Origin: Burkholderia metallica | Lineage (GTDB): Bacteria > Pseudomonadota > Gammaproteobacteria > Burkholderiales > Burkholderiaceae | Direction of reading: 5' to 3' | Assembly (NCBI RefSeq): GCF_902832845.1 | Contig: NZ_CADFDB010000002.1 | Location: forward strand, 124,001 to 188,000 | Length of the DNA stretch: 64,000 bases | Shown here: in pieces, positions 49,866 to 59,007 of the stretch | How positions within the stretch are numbered: the first letter of the stretch is position 1 | How the letters are laid out: each line of letters opens with the position of its first letter | Position numbers and translations under genes: made by a program | The notes under the pieces: generated by a model | What the model was told of the DNA's origin: nothing | Database searches by the model: none | Seen by the model: only the letters and a program-made list of their open reading frames with translations

Positions 49866-51338
49866 TCACGACATCCCGTCGGCGCCGGGCCAGCCTCCGA
49901 GCCGCCCCTCCACCCCATACCCGTCGTCCGGCGCCGGCAGCCTCCCCAGCACCCGCTCGACCTCCAGCGCGACCGCGATCAATTCGCGATCGGTATCGGC
50001 GGCTCCATCCAGTGCGAGGCCGACCGGCAGCCCGGCCGCCGTCAGGCCGGCCGGCACGGTCATGCCCGGTACGCCGGCATTGCTGCCCGGCTCGGTATTC
50101 CGGATGTAGGTCGCGAACACCGAAGCGGTTTCACCGTTCAGGATCATCGTGTCGCCCGACGGAATCGGGCATGCGGCGGCGATCGTGGTCGGAAAGACCA
50201 GCGCATCGGCGCCGCTGTCGGCGAGGCATTGCCGATACGCGGCACGCGACCGCGTACGGCGGTCGAGCGCGGTGCGATAGGCCGCTTCGCCGATCCCGTC
50301 CGGGCCGGTTATATGACGCGCGATTCGTGCGACGTCCGGGCTTCCGACGTTCGCGACGATATCGTCGACCGACAGGTCGTAGCCGTTCTCGACCAGATAC
50401 GCGTGCATCGACGCACGGAATTCGTACATCGCGATGACGGCCGGCTCGTCGTCGAAGAAGTCCGGATAGTCGTTCAGATCGAGGTCGACGCACTCGAATC
50501 CCGCCTGCGCCAGCTTCGCCACCGCGGCATTCGCCACCGCGTCGACATCCGGCGCGAGGCCGCGCCAGAACGTCGTGCGCGGCACCGCGAGACGCACCGG
50601 CCGCGTCGCGCTGCGCGTCGGCATCGACGTTGGCGTGCCGGTGCCCGACAGAATCGCGTCGAGCAGCGCGATGTCCTCGACCGACCGCGCGATCGGCCCG
50701 ACGGTGTCGCGCGTGTGAGAAATCGGCGCGACGCCGCCCGACGGGTAGCGCCCCACGGTCGGACGAAGGCCGACGGCACCGCACAGCGCCGCCGGAATCC
50801 GGACCGAGCCGCCGGTGTCCGTCCCGAGTGCGGCGGGCACCACGCCCGCGCCGACCAGTGCGCCCGAGCCGCTGCTGCTGCCGCCCGGAATCCGGTTGAA
50901 GTCGTACGGGTTGCGGACCATGCCCGACACGCGGTTGTTGCCCGATACGCCGAATGCCAGCTCGTGCAGGTTCGCCTTGCCCGCGATCAGCGCCCCGTGC
51001 GCCAGCAGCCGCGCGACGACCGGCGCGTGCCGCGGCGGCACGCGATTGTGCAGCGCCAGCGTGCCGTTGCCGGTCGGCAAACACGTGGTGTCGATGTTGT
51101 CCTTGATCGCGATCGGCAGGCCGAGCAGCACGTGCGGGGCGGCCGACGTCGCGAGGTCGCGGTCGCAGCGGGCCGCTTCGGCGAGCAGCCGCGCGTCGTC
51201 GACGCAGGTAAAGCCGTTCAGGTAGCGCCAGCGTGCGTGGCGCTCGATCAATGCGTACGCGTATTCGACACAGGAAAACTCCCGGCGCAGGATCGCGTTC
51301 CGGGCTTCGGTGAGCGTCAGGGTTCCCAGGGTGGGCAT
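49866..51338 (-). CDS. amidase signature enzyme (indoleacetamide hydrolase-like)
   Basis: A 490-residue amidase. The Ser-cisSer-Lys triad is present: Lys79 in GLPIAIKDNID, the glycine/serine loop GGSSSGS (cis-Ser near 154-155) and the nucleophile Ser178 in GTDTGGS. These hydrolyse carboxylic amides to acid and ammonia. The sequence style fits the indoleacetamide/mandelamide hydrolase branch, but the substrate is not settled. AGGA lies about ten bases before the ATG. A LuxR regulator gene lies 101 bp upstream in the same direction and may control it. Confidence 0.9.
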   Translation of the reverse strand: MPTLGTLTLTEARNAILRREFSCVEYAYALIERHARWRYLNGFTCVDDARLLAEAARCDRDLATSAAPHVLLGLPIAIKDNIDTTCLPTGNGTLALHNRVPPRHAPVVARLLAHGALIAGKANLHELAFGVSGNNRVSGMVRNPYDFNRIPGGSSSGSGALVGAGVVPAALGTDTGGSVRIPAALCGAVGLRPTVGRYPSGGVAPISHTRDTVGPIARSVEDIALLDAILSGTGTPTSMPTRSATRPVRLAVPRTTFWRGLAPDVDAVANAAVAKLAQAGFECVDLDLNDYPDFFDDEPAVIAMYEFRASMHAYLVENGYDLSVDDIVANVGSPDVARIARHITGPDGIGEAAYRTALDRRTRSRAAYRQCLADSGADALVFPTTIAAACPIPSGDTMILNGETASVFATYIRNTEPGSNAGVPGMTVPAGLTAAGLPVGLALDGAADTDRELIAVALEVERVLGRLPAPDDGYGVEGRLGGWPGADGMS

Positions 51339-51439
51339 CGTCGTCGTTCCTCGTCACAGGGGTCGTCACAAGGTAGGACGCGCCGATTTTGACGACCATC
51401 GTCACAATGGATGACCCCGCCCATGCGCCGCGCGGCCGG

Positions 51440-52261
51440 TCACGCCAGCGCGGCCGCCAGGCTCGCGCGGTTGGCGACGCCCTTCTTCGCCATCACGCGG
51501 CGCAGATGCGTGCGCACCGTGGACAGCCCGATGCCGAGCGTGCGCGCGACGTCCTTGTCGGTATAGCCGGCGGCGACGAGCCGCGCGACGTCGCTCTCGC
51601 GCTCGGTCAGCCCCGCGCACGCGTGGCGCCGCCGCAGCAGCGCGCGCCGGAAAAACGGCTCGATGCCGTTCAGCAGCAGCTTGTCGCGTTCGGTGAAATC
51701 GGGCCGCCCCCGCGCCCGCCAGATCCGCAGGTCGCCCACGTGGGTCGCGCCGTCGAACGCGTAAACGTTGATGCCGTGGTGCATGCCGTCGCGGCACAGG
51801 AAATCGTTGTAGAACTCGGTGCGCTCCAGCTCGCGCCGGCTCACCACCTCGTCGACGCAGGTCGCCACGCGGCGCGCGCGCAGTGGCGACGTGACCGGGT
51901 CGATATGCTGGAACCACGCTTCGTACCGCGCGATCTGCAACGGATCGACGTTGTACGAGAACCCGTTGCACCACAGGCCGGTTCGTTCGTCGCAATCGAA
52001 CGACGCGGCGAAATCGGCGCGCAGCAGTTGCGTGATCGCGGGCAGTACGACCGTCCTCACGTCGACGACCGGCCCCAGCTCTTCCAGACGGGCGACGATG
52101 TCGCCGAACAGCCGGAGTTCCTCCGGTGTGATATCGGACGCGGAAAGGTTCATCACGGACGGTTCCTCGGCAAGCCGGTGGAGAACGCCTGCGTCGAGCG
52201 TTTCGACGGGGGCTTTCGTGACGATGGCCCGAACGGGCACGGGTTCATCACGATGCGTCAT
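51440..52261 (-). CDS. LuxR-family transcriptional regulator
   Basis: A 273-residue protein with a C-terminal LuxR/GerE helix-turn-helix: LTERESDVARLVAAGYTDKD, VARTLGIGLSTVRTHLRRVM and AKKGVANRASLAAAL. The N-terminal 200 residues have no recognised sensor signature (it is neither a classical autoinducer domain nor a receiver domain). Two starts are plausible: ATG 52261 (weak ribosome site) and ATG 52153 (MNLSASDITPEEL, with GAGGAA upstream). It is cotranscribed in direction with the amidase gene. Confidence 0.88.
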   Translation of the reverse strand: MTHRDEPVPVRAIVTKAPVETLDAGVLHRLAEEPSVMNLSASDITPEELRLFGDIVARLEELGPVVDVRTVVLPAITQLLRADFAASFDCDERTGLWCNGFSYNVDPLQIARYEAWFQHIDPVTSPLRARRVATCVDEVVSRRELERTEFYNDFLCRDGMHHGINVYAFDGATHVGDLRIWRARGRPDFTERDKLLLNGIEPFFRRALLRRRHACAGLTERESDVARLVAAGYTDKDVARTLGIGLSTVRTHLRRVMAKKGVANRASLAAALA

Positions 52262-52463
52262 GTTACCCGGCTGATCGATGCATCGCGTAGCGCGTGTCGA
52301 CTACGACAGCGTGCGGGCGCATGCGTCGCCCAGCCCGCCGACACCCGGGCGGTTTCCCGACGCACGAGCGCGACGCAACGCGGCCGGTTTCCCGGGAAGC
52401 ACGACGGCCGGCCAACCGCGGCGCGACGGGCCGCGGCGTCGTTGCGCGAACGTGAAGGCCCGC

Positions 52464-53660
52464 TCAGTGGCCGGCAGCCGCCACCGCCTGCCGCGCATGC
52501 AGCCGCAACGCGAGCCACGCAATCCCGACCGCCACCGCGCCGACCACGCCGCCGAACGTGCCGATCCACGGCAGCCCGAAGTCGCTGGCGATATGGTTGC
52601 CGATCAGCGCGCCGGCGCCGATGCCGACGTTGTACAGCCCCGAGAAGATCGACACCGCGAGGTCGGTTCCCTCCGGCGCCAGCTTCAGCACCCAAGCCTG
52701 CATGGCCAGCCCGAAGCAGACGATCGCGCCGCCCCAGACCAGCGTATGCACGGACAGCGTGACGATGTTGAGCGCGCACGGGAACAGGATCAGCAGGCAT
52801 CCCGCCAGCGCGACGATCGACCCGAGCAGGAAATCGTCCGGCCGGTGCGGATAGATGCGGTTGAAGCAGATCGCGGCCGGTATGCCGGCGACGCCGAACA
52901 GGATCAGCACATACGTGATCCGGCTGCTGCTCGCATGGTTGACGCTGTGGACGAAGGGCTCGATGTAAGTGTACGACGTGAAATGCGCGGACACGACGAG
53001 CACGGTGATCGCATACAGCGCCACCAGCGCGGGCTTGCGCAGGAACACGCCGATGCTGCTGAGCGACCCGGCGCCCTGGCTCGGCAATACCGGCAACGTC
53101 GCGCGCAGCAGCAGCAACGCGACGGCCGCCGCGCCGGCGATGATCAGGAACGTGACCCGCCAGCCGAACGTTTCGCCGACCACGCGCCCGAGCGGAATGC
53201 CGGCCACCATCGCGATCGCCGTGCCCATCGCCAGCAGGCTGAGCGCGCGGCTTTTGCGGTCGCTCGGCGCGAGCCGTACGGCCAGCGGCACGGAAATCGA
53301 CCAGAACACCGCATGCGCGCACGCGATGCCCAGCCGGCCGACCATCAGTACCGCGAAATTCCACGCGACACCGGTCACCACATGACTGCCGATGAACACC
53401 AGCAACGCACCCGTCAGCAGCTTGCGGCGCTCGACGTGGCGCGTGGCCAGCGTCAGCGGCAGCGACACGACGGCCACGGCCCACGCGTAGATCGTCAGCA
53501 TCAGGCCGACGTCGGTCGGCTGCATGTGCAGGCTGTCGCCGATCGCGCTGAGCAGCGCGACCGGCACGAATTCGGTGGTGTTGAAGATGAAGGCGGTGAG
53601 TGCCAGGGTCAGTACGCCCCACCACGAGTGCTTGGAACTGACGGCGTCCGGTGTGGCCAT
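52464..53660 (-). CDS. sotB: MFS sugar/drug efflux transporter (SotB-like)
   Basis: A 398-residue, 12-helix MFS protein of the DHA1 type. LTLALTAFIFNTTEFVPVAL is the specific opening of SotB/YdeA-type exporters; ATRHVERRKLLTG is motif A and AMVAGIPLGRVVGETFGWR is motif C. These proteins export arabinose, IPTG and related sugars, or drugs. The ATG at 53660 (MATPDAVSSKHSW) is chosen by homology, with AGG just upstream; a longer frame to 53795 lacks support. It shares the strand with the LuxR and amidase genes but has a 202-bp gap. Confidence 0.9.
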   Translation of the reverse strand: MATPDAVSSKHSWWGVLTLALTAFIFNTTEFVPVALLSAIGDSLHMQPTDVGLMLTIYAWAVAVVSLPLTLATRHVERRKLLTGALLVFIGSHVVTGVAWNFAVLMVGRLGIACAHAVFWSISVPLAVRLAPSDRKSRALSLLAMGTAIAMVAGIPLGRVVGETFGWRVTFLIIAGAAAVALLLLRATLPVLPSQGAGSLSSIGVFLRKPALVALYAITVLVVSAHFTSYTYIEPFVHSVNHASSSRITYVLILFGVAGIPAAICFNRIYPHRPDDFLLGSIVALAGCLLILFPCALNIVTLSVHTLVWGGAIVCFGLAMQAWVLKLAPEGTDLAVSIFSGLYNVGIGAGALIGNHIASDFGLPWIGTFGGVVGAVAVGIAWLALRLHARQAVAAAGH

Positions 53661-53875
53661 ACCTGGAATCGACGAGACGAGGGTTGGAGGCGCGCGGCGC
53701 GGAGAAACCGCGCCCGGCGATCGCCGCGATTGTACCAGCGGCGCATGACACGGCGCGGCGCGCGGCGGTGCGCGATGGCCGCGGGACATGGTCATGACAC
53801 GGCCGTGCGCCGATAATGTGCCGACATGCTTTTCGCGACCCGTTCGCCCGAACCCTCACGAACCAGGAGATTCCC

Positions 53876-54550
53876 ATGCGCATTGAAACGTCCTTTCTGT
53901 TCGACCTCGACGGCACGCTCGTCGACAGCGTCTATCAGCACGTGCTCGCATGGAAGGAAGCGCTCGATGCCGAGGGCATCGAACTGTCGGTATGGCGCAT
54001 CCACCGCAAGATCGGCATGAGCGGCGGCCTGTTCCTGAATCAGTTGCTGCGCGAGACGGCCGGCGACATCGATGCCGAGCGCGTCGAGCGGCTCGCGCGG
54101 CTGCATGCGGCCGCGTACCAGCGGCTGCGCGCGCAGGTACGGCCACTGCCGGGTGCGCGCGAGCTGCTGGCCGCGCTGTCGTCGGCGGGCATTCGCTGGG
54201 CGATCGCGACCAGCGGGCGGATGGAAACGGCCGCCATCAATCTCGAGGCGCTCGGCGTCGATCCGGCGAAGCAGGTGGTCGTCACGCGCGACCAGGTGAA
54301 ATACGCGAAGCCGGACCCCGACCTGTTCCTGACGGCCGCCGCGAAATTGAACGTGCCGATCGAGCACACGGTCGTGGTCGGCGACAGCATCTGGGACATG
54401 CTGGCCGCGGCCCGCTGCCGCGCGCTCGGCGTCGGGCTGCTGTCGGGCGGCTATGGCAGCGACGAACTCGAACGCGCGGGCGCGCTGCGCGTGTACGACG
54501 ATCCGGCCGATCTGCTGTGGCATCTCGACGAGATTGCGGCGCGGCCCTGA
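53876..54550 (+). CDS. HAD-family phosphatase
   Basis: A 224-residue HAD hydrolase of the beta-phosphoglucomutase/phosphoglycolate phosphatase type. Motif I FLFDLDGTLVDS (nucleophile Asp near residue 10), a helical cap, motif II IATSGRMET, motif III Lys in VKYAKPDPDLFL and motif IV VVVGDSIWDMLAA are all present. It probably dephosphorylates a small sugar or acid phosphate; the substrate is unknown. AGGAGA lies before the ATG at 53876. Confidence 0.92.
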   Translation: MRIETSFLFDLDGTLVDSVYQHVLAWKEALDAEGIELSVWRIHRKIGMSGGLFLNQLLRETAGDIDAERVERLARLHAAAYQRLRAQVRPLPGARELLAALSSAGIRWAIATSGRMETAAINLEALGVDPAKQVVVTRDQVKYAKPDPDLFLTAAAKLNVPIEHTVVVGDSIWDMLAAARCRALGVGLLSGGYGSDELERAGALRVYDDPADLLWHLDEIAARP

Positions 54551-54637
54551 CACGCCGGCTTCACCGTCCGCACCTGCGCGGAAGCGCCGTCTGACCGGCT
54601 ACGCTCAAGCCGTACCGGCACGCGGCGGCCGCGCGGC

Positions 54638-54880
54638 TCAATCGTCGTCGACGTGCTTGTCGACCAGATGGCGGCCGCGCTCGACGCCCGCGCGCAGCGC
54701 TTCGCTCTCGGTCTTCCAGTCGGGGCCGTCGGCCGCCGGCACGCGCAACTCGCCGCGCGCGTCGCCGACCACCACCTGCACGTCGTGGCGCCACGCGCCG
54801 CTGGCGTTGCGCCGCGCCCACACGCGTATCTCGTGCCCGCGATACAGGTCGCGGATCTGTGCATCCTGTCGATTTTGCAC
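54638..54880 (-). CDS. small conserved-looking hypothetical protein
   Basis: An 80-residue protein starting at GTG 54880 (MQNRQDAQIRDLYRGHEIRV) with AGGAG six bases upstream. YRGHEIRVWARRNASGAWRH and SEALRAGVERGRHLVD form a strand-rich front and a helical tail, typical of small Burkholderia proteins of unknown function (a DUF6566-like resemblance). The opening recalls the 90-residue protein at 9818. It is convergent with the HAD gene. Confidence 0.65.
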   Translation of the reverse strand: MQNRQDAQIRDLYRGHEIRVWARRNASGAWRHDVQVVVGDARGELRVPAADGPDWKTESEALRAGVERGRHLVDKHVDDD

Positions 54881-55146
54881 GGTGGTCTCCTGTACCCGTC
54901 TGCAATGACGATGCAAAAAATGCGCGCCGCATGATCGCCGCGCGCCCGTGCGCCCGGTGCGCACGCGCCGTGCCCGGTACTCGCCGCCCGGCACGCCGTT
55001 TGCGCGACGCTTGCGTGTCGAACCGCCGCCGGCACGCGCCGCGAGCCCGCGATACGGTTCACTCCCCTGCAACCGGACGACGATCGGCGCATCGACGCCT
55101 TCCCGGCTCGCGGATCGAACGTCGCCTCTTCGCCAAGGAGCCTCGT

Positions 55147-55488
55147 GTGAATCAAACGACCGATCTGCTCTCCTATCTCGTGACGAGCCAGCTTGCCGCG
55201 CGCATGCGCTCCGGCGCATGGCCCACGACCGATCAGGTCGTCGATGCGCAGCGCGCGTGGCTCGCGTGCCATCACGCCGAATGCGGATGGCTTGCGCGGG
55301 TCAGGATCGCGGACGCATCCGCGACGATCGCCCAAGGGATCTACGACATCGCGGTCGCGAACCGCGATCCCGACAGCGGCACCCACGGGCGGCTCGATGC
55401 CGACTCGCCGGAACTGCACGCGCTGCGCGAACGCTGCGATGCACTATTACAGCGCATCGACGCCGACCGGGACTTCGGCCCGCGATGA
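55147..55488 (+). CDS. hypothetical protein
   Basis: A 113-residue, mostly helical protein starting at GTG 55147 (MNQTTDLLSYLVTSQLAARM), supported by AAGGAG six bases upstream. It contains VDAQRAWLACHHAECGWLAR and an acidic C-terminus. The paired Cys and His in ACHHAEC suggest a possible metal site, but no family is recognised. It lies 141 bp upstream of glgE on the same strand. Confidence 0.55.
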   Translation: MNQTTDLLSYLVTSQLAARMRSGAWPTTDQVVDAQRAWLACHHAECGWLARVRIADASATIAQGIYDIAVANRDPDSGTHGRLDADSPELHALRERCDALLQRIDADRDFGPR

Positions 55489-55629
55489 CCGCGCGGTCCC
55501 GAATCGTGTAAAAACGACAGTCCGTTGGGGTCGGCCTCCCGCGCAGGCCCCGCCGCGCGGGAAATCGGCCGGCAGGCACGTGCGTTGCGGTGGACCGAAG
55601 TCATCGACCGCCGCCCTACGCGCCACGCC

Positions 55630-58600
55630 ATGGATTCCACGTCACCCTTCGCTCCGCACCTCTATTTCTGCGACGCCCGCCTCGTCGGCCCGCTCGACAC
55701 ATGGCCGCAGACGTTCGCGCATATCGCGGGCATGGGTTTCGATCACGTGCTGGTCGGTGCCTTCTGGGCCGGGAGCGTCGCCGGTTTTCCGCGCCACGTG
55801 GCCGATTTCCGGCGTCCGGCCCAATCGTTCGCGACCCGCGCGAGCGCGCTCGAAACCTTCGCGCGGCTCACTCAACTCGCGCAGGGTCATGGGCTGCGGC
55901 TGCTGCTCGAAGTCGTCCCCGAGCGCATCGCGCGCGAAAACCCGCTGCGCGCCGAGCGCCCTGACTGGTACGTCGAGCGCGCGCACGACGATGCGCTGAT
56001 CGACCCGCGCGGCACCGCGCATGCGATGGATGTCGCGCACGCGAATCTCGACGACGACGCGGCGCGCGACGCGCTGTCCGCGTGGTGGTGCAAGCACCTC
56101 GCCGCATTCGCCGACGCCGGCGCGGCCGGTTTCCTCATCGACGCGCCGCATCACCTGCCGCCCGACTGGTGGCCCGGGTGGCGGGCGGCGCTGCGCCGTG
56201 CGCGCTCCGACGTCGCGCTGCTCGCGGGCGTGCCCGGCCATGCGCGCGACGCGCTCGCGCGGCTCGAAGGCGCCGGGTTCGACGCGGTGTTCTCGTCGGC
56301 GCGCTGGTGGGACCTGCGCGCACCGTGGTTCGTCGACGAACACCGGCTGCTGCGGCGCATCGGCTCGCCGATCGCGTTTCCCGACGCGTTCGACGGCCCG
56401 CGCGTCGCCGACGACTGGCCCGACGCGCCCGACGAAACCGTCGCCCGCGCGTATCACCGCGCGCTGTGGACGGCCGCGGCCGTCGGCACCGGCTGGCTCG
56501 TGCCGATGGGCTTCGAGCGCGGCGTCACGGTGCCGCTGATGGCGCGCGACGCGGATGCCGCGCGCTACCGTGCCGCATTCGAGCGTGCGCGTTTCGACCT
56601 GTCGGGTGCGATCGCCGAGGCGAACGCGTGGCGCCGCGCCACGCCCGTCGCGGCGGCCCGCGGCGAAATCGCGCAACTGAGCGGGCCGGGCGCGGCCGCG
56701 ACCACGCTGCTGCGCGGCACGGGGCCGTCGCTCGAACACGACGACGCGGCGCTGCTGATCGCGCTGAATCCCGATCTCGACGCCGCCGCGGCGGTCGACC
56801 CCGCGACGATCCTGCCCGGCGTGCCGGGAGAATTCACACGTGTCGTCACGCGCGACGGCGCGCAAACCGCACTCGAACCGTTCACGCTCGAACCCGGCGG
56901 CTATGCATTGCTGGATGCGCGGCGGGCGCCGCCCGTCACGACACGCCCCGACGCCGCGCGCGAGGGCAATACGCTGTCGGCCGCGCTCGCGGCCGACCGG
57001 GTCGCGATCGAGCGCGTCGAGCCGTCGGTCGACGGCGGCCGCTTCGCGGTGAAGCGCGTGGTCGGCGAGACGCTCGTTGTCCACGCATCGATCTTCAGCG
57101 ACGGCCACGCGCATCTCGCGGCCGTCCTGCAATGGCGCGCGGCCGGCGAAGACTGGCGCGAAATCCCGTTCGAAGCCGAACCGAACGACCGCTGGCACGC
57201 GCGCGTCGTGCTCGACCGGCTCGGCCGTCACGAATTCCGCGTGATCGCGTGGCGCGACGACTGGGCGTCGCTCGTCGACGACGTCGCGAAGAAGCATGCG
57301 GCCGGCCAGGACGTGACGCTCGAACTGCGCGAGGCGCAACTGCTGCTCGCGACCGCGCTCAAGCGCGCCGATCCGCTCGATGCGCGCGCGCTCACGCAGA
57401 TGAAACGGCTCGTGGCCGAGTTCAAAGACGCGCCGGCCGATGCGCGCCGCGCGCTGCTCGCGGCGCCGCAGCTTGCCGATGCGTTCGCGGCGCTGCGCTA
57501 CCGGCCGTTCGTCACCCACGATGAAACCTGCTACCCGGTCGACGTCGAACGCCGCGCGGCGCGCTTCTCGAGCTGGTACGAAATGTTTCCGCGCTCGGCG
57601 AGCGACGATCCGCACCGGCACGGCACGTTCGACGACGTGATCGCGCACCTGCCGCGCATCCGCGACATGGGTTTCGACGTGCTGTATTTCCCGCCGATCC
57701 ATCCGATCGGCACGACCGCGCGCAAGGGGCGCAACAACAGCCTGACGGCCGGCCCCGACGACGTGGGCAGCCCGTACGCGATCGGCTCGCCCGACGGCGG
57801 CCACACGGCCGTGCATCCGCAGCTCGGCACGCTCGAATCGTTCCGCGCGCTGGTCGATGCCGCGCGCGGCCACGGGCTCGAGATCGCGCTCGACTTCGCG
57901 ATCCAGTGCTCGCCCGATCACCCGTGGCTCGCCGCGCATCCGGGCTGGTTCGCGTGGCGCCCCGACGGCTCGCTGCGCTTCGCTGAGAATCCGCCGAAGC
58001 GCTACCAGGACATCGTGAACCCCGATTTCTACGCGCCGGACGCGCTGCCCGACCTGTGGCTCGCGCTGCGCGACGCCGTGCTGTTCTGGGTGGAAGCCGG
58101 TGTGCGGATCTTCCGCGTCGACAACCCGCACACGAAGCCGCTGCCGTTCTGGGCGTGGATGATCGACGACGTGCGCGGCCGGCATCCGGACGTCGTGTTC
58201 CTGTCCGAAGCGTTCACGCGGCCGGGCATGATGTATCGGCTCGCGAAGGTCGGCTTCTCGCAGTCGTACACGTACTTCACGTGGCGCGAGTCGAAACGCG
58301 AATTCATCGACTACCTGACCGAACTGACGACCGGCCCCGCACGCGAATTCTTCCGGCCGAACTTCTTCGTCAACACGCCCGACATCAACCCGCGCCACCT
58401 GCAGAACGCGCCGCGCACGCAGTTCGTGATCCGCGCGGCGCTCGCGGCGACGCTCGCCGGGTCGTGGGGCATGTACTCGGGCTTCGAGCTCGGCGAATCG
58501 GCGCCACTGCCGGACAGCGAGGAATACGCAAACGCGGAGAAATACGAACTGCGTGCCCGCGACTGGAGCAAGGCCGCGCACATCGGCGCCGAGATCGCGC

Positions 58601-59007
58601 GGCTGAACCGCGCGCGGCGCGCGCACCCGGCGCTGCAGACGCATCTGGGCGTCACGTTCGTCGACGCGGACAACGACGCGGTGCTCGTGTTCGTGAAGGC
58701 GACGCCGGCGTACGACAGCGTGGTCGTGGTCGCGATCAGCACCGACCCGTGGCATCCGCAGGTCGCGAACTTCACGCTCGACGCGTCGCTGTGGCGCGGG
58801 CTGGGGCTCGTGGACGGCGAACCGCTCGACGCGCTCGAGCAGGATGCCGCGCATGCGCAGACCTGGCGCGGGCATCGCCAGTACGTGTCGCTCGATCCGC
58901 ACGTGCGGCCGTATGCGATCTGGCGGCTCACGCCGTCTCCAGGCGCCGCGCGGGTGGCGGCGCCAGAACCGGGCGCCGCCCGGCCACCTTCGGGAGCGCA
59001 TGGATGA
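55630..59007 (+). CDS. glgE: maltosyltransferase GlgE with extra N-terminal amylase-like domain
   Basis: A 1,125-residue protein, much longer than the usual 660-700 of GlgE. Residues from about 455 form a complete GlgE: an N-terminal Ig-like domain, [40 protein letters not shown], the GH13 nucleophile in [17 protein letters not shown] (near 830), the acid in [10 protein letters not shown] (near 858), and [10 protein letters not shown]. GlgE extends alpha-1,4-glucan from maltose-1-phosphate. The first 450 residues resemble a GH13 barrel ([30 protein letters not shown]) but lack the Arg before the nucleophile Asp and the acid Glu (LLAGVPGH where AETLG is usual). It is probably non-catalytic. 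The start is ATG 55630. Confidence 0.93.
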   Translation: MDSTSPFAPHLYFCDARLVGPLDTWPQTFAHIAGMGFDHVLVGAFWAGSVAGFPRHVADFRRPAQSFATRASALETFARLTQLAQGHGLRLLLEVVPERIARENPLRAERPDWYVERAHDDALIDPRGTAHAMDVAHANLDDDAARDALSAWWCKHLAAFADAGAAGFLIDAPHHLPPDWWPGWRAALRRARSDVALLAGVPGHARDALARLEGAGFDAVFSSARWWDLRAPWFVDEHRLLRRIGSPIAFPDAFDGPRVADDWPDAPDETVARAYHRALWTAAAVGTGWLVPMGFERGVTVPLMARDADAARYRAAFERARFDLSGAIAEANAWRRATPVAAARGEIAQLSGPGAAATTLLRGTGPSLEHDDAALLIALNPDLDAAAAVDPATILPGVPGEFTRVVTRDGAQTALEPFTLEPGGYALLDARRAPPVTTRPDAAREGNTLSAALAADRVAIERVEPSVDGGRFAVKRVVGETLVVHASIFSDGHAHLAAVLQWRAAGEDWREIPFEAEPNDRWHARVVLDRLGRHEFRVIAWRDDWASLVDDVAKKHAAGQDVTLELREAQLLLATALKRADPLDARALTQMKRLVAEFKDAPADARRALLAAPQLADAFAALRYRPFVTHDETCYPVDVERRAARFSSWYEMFPRSASDDPHRHGTFDDVIAHLPRIRDMGFDVLYFPPIHPIGTTARKGRNNSLTAGPDDVGSPYAIGSPDGGHTAVHPQLGTLESFRALVDAARGHGLEIALDFAIQCSPDHPWLAAHPGWFAWRPDGSLRFAENPPKRYQDIVNPDFYAPDALPDLWLALRDAVLFWVEAGVRIFRVDNPHTKPLPFWAWMIDDVRGRHPDVVFLSEAFTRPGMMYRLAKVGFSQSYTYFTWRESKREFIDYLTELTTGPAREFFRPNFFVNTPDINPRHLQNAPRTQFVIRAALAATLAGSWGMYSGFELGESAPLPDSEEYANAEKYELRARDWSKAAHIGAEIARLNRARRAHPALQTHLGVTFVDADNDAVLVFVKATPAYDSVVVVAISTDPWHPQVANFTLDASLWRGLGLVDGEPLDALEQDAAHAQTWRGHRQYVSLDPHVRPYAIWRLTPSPGAARVAAPEPGAARPPSGAHG

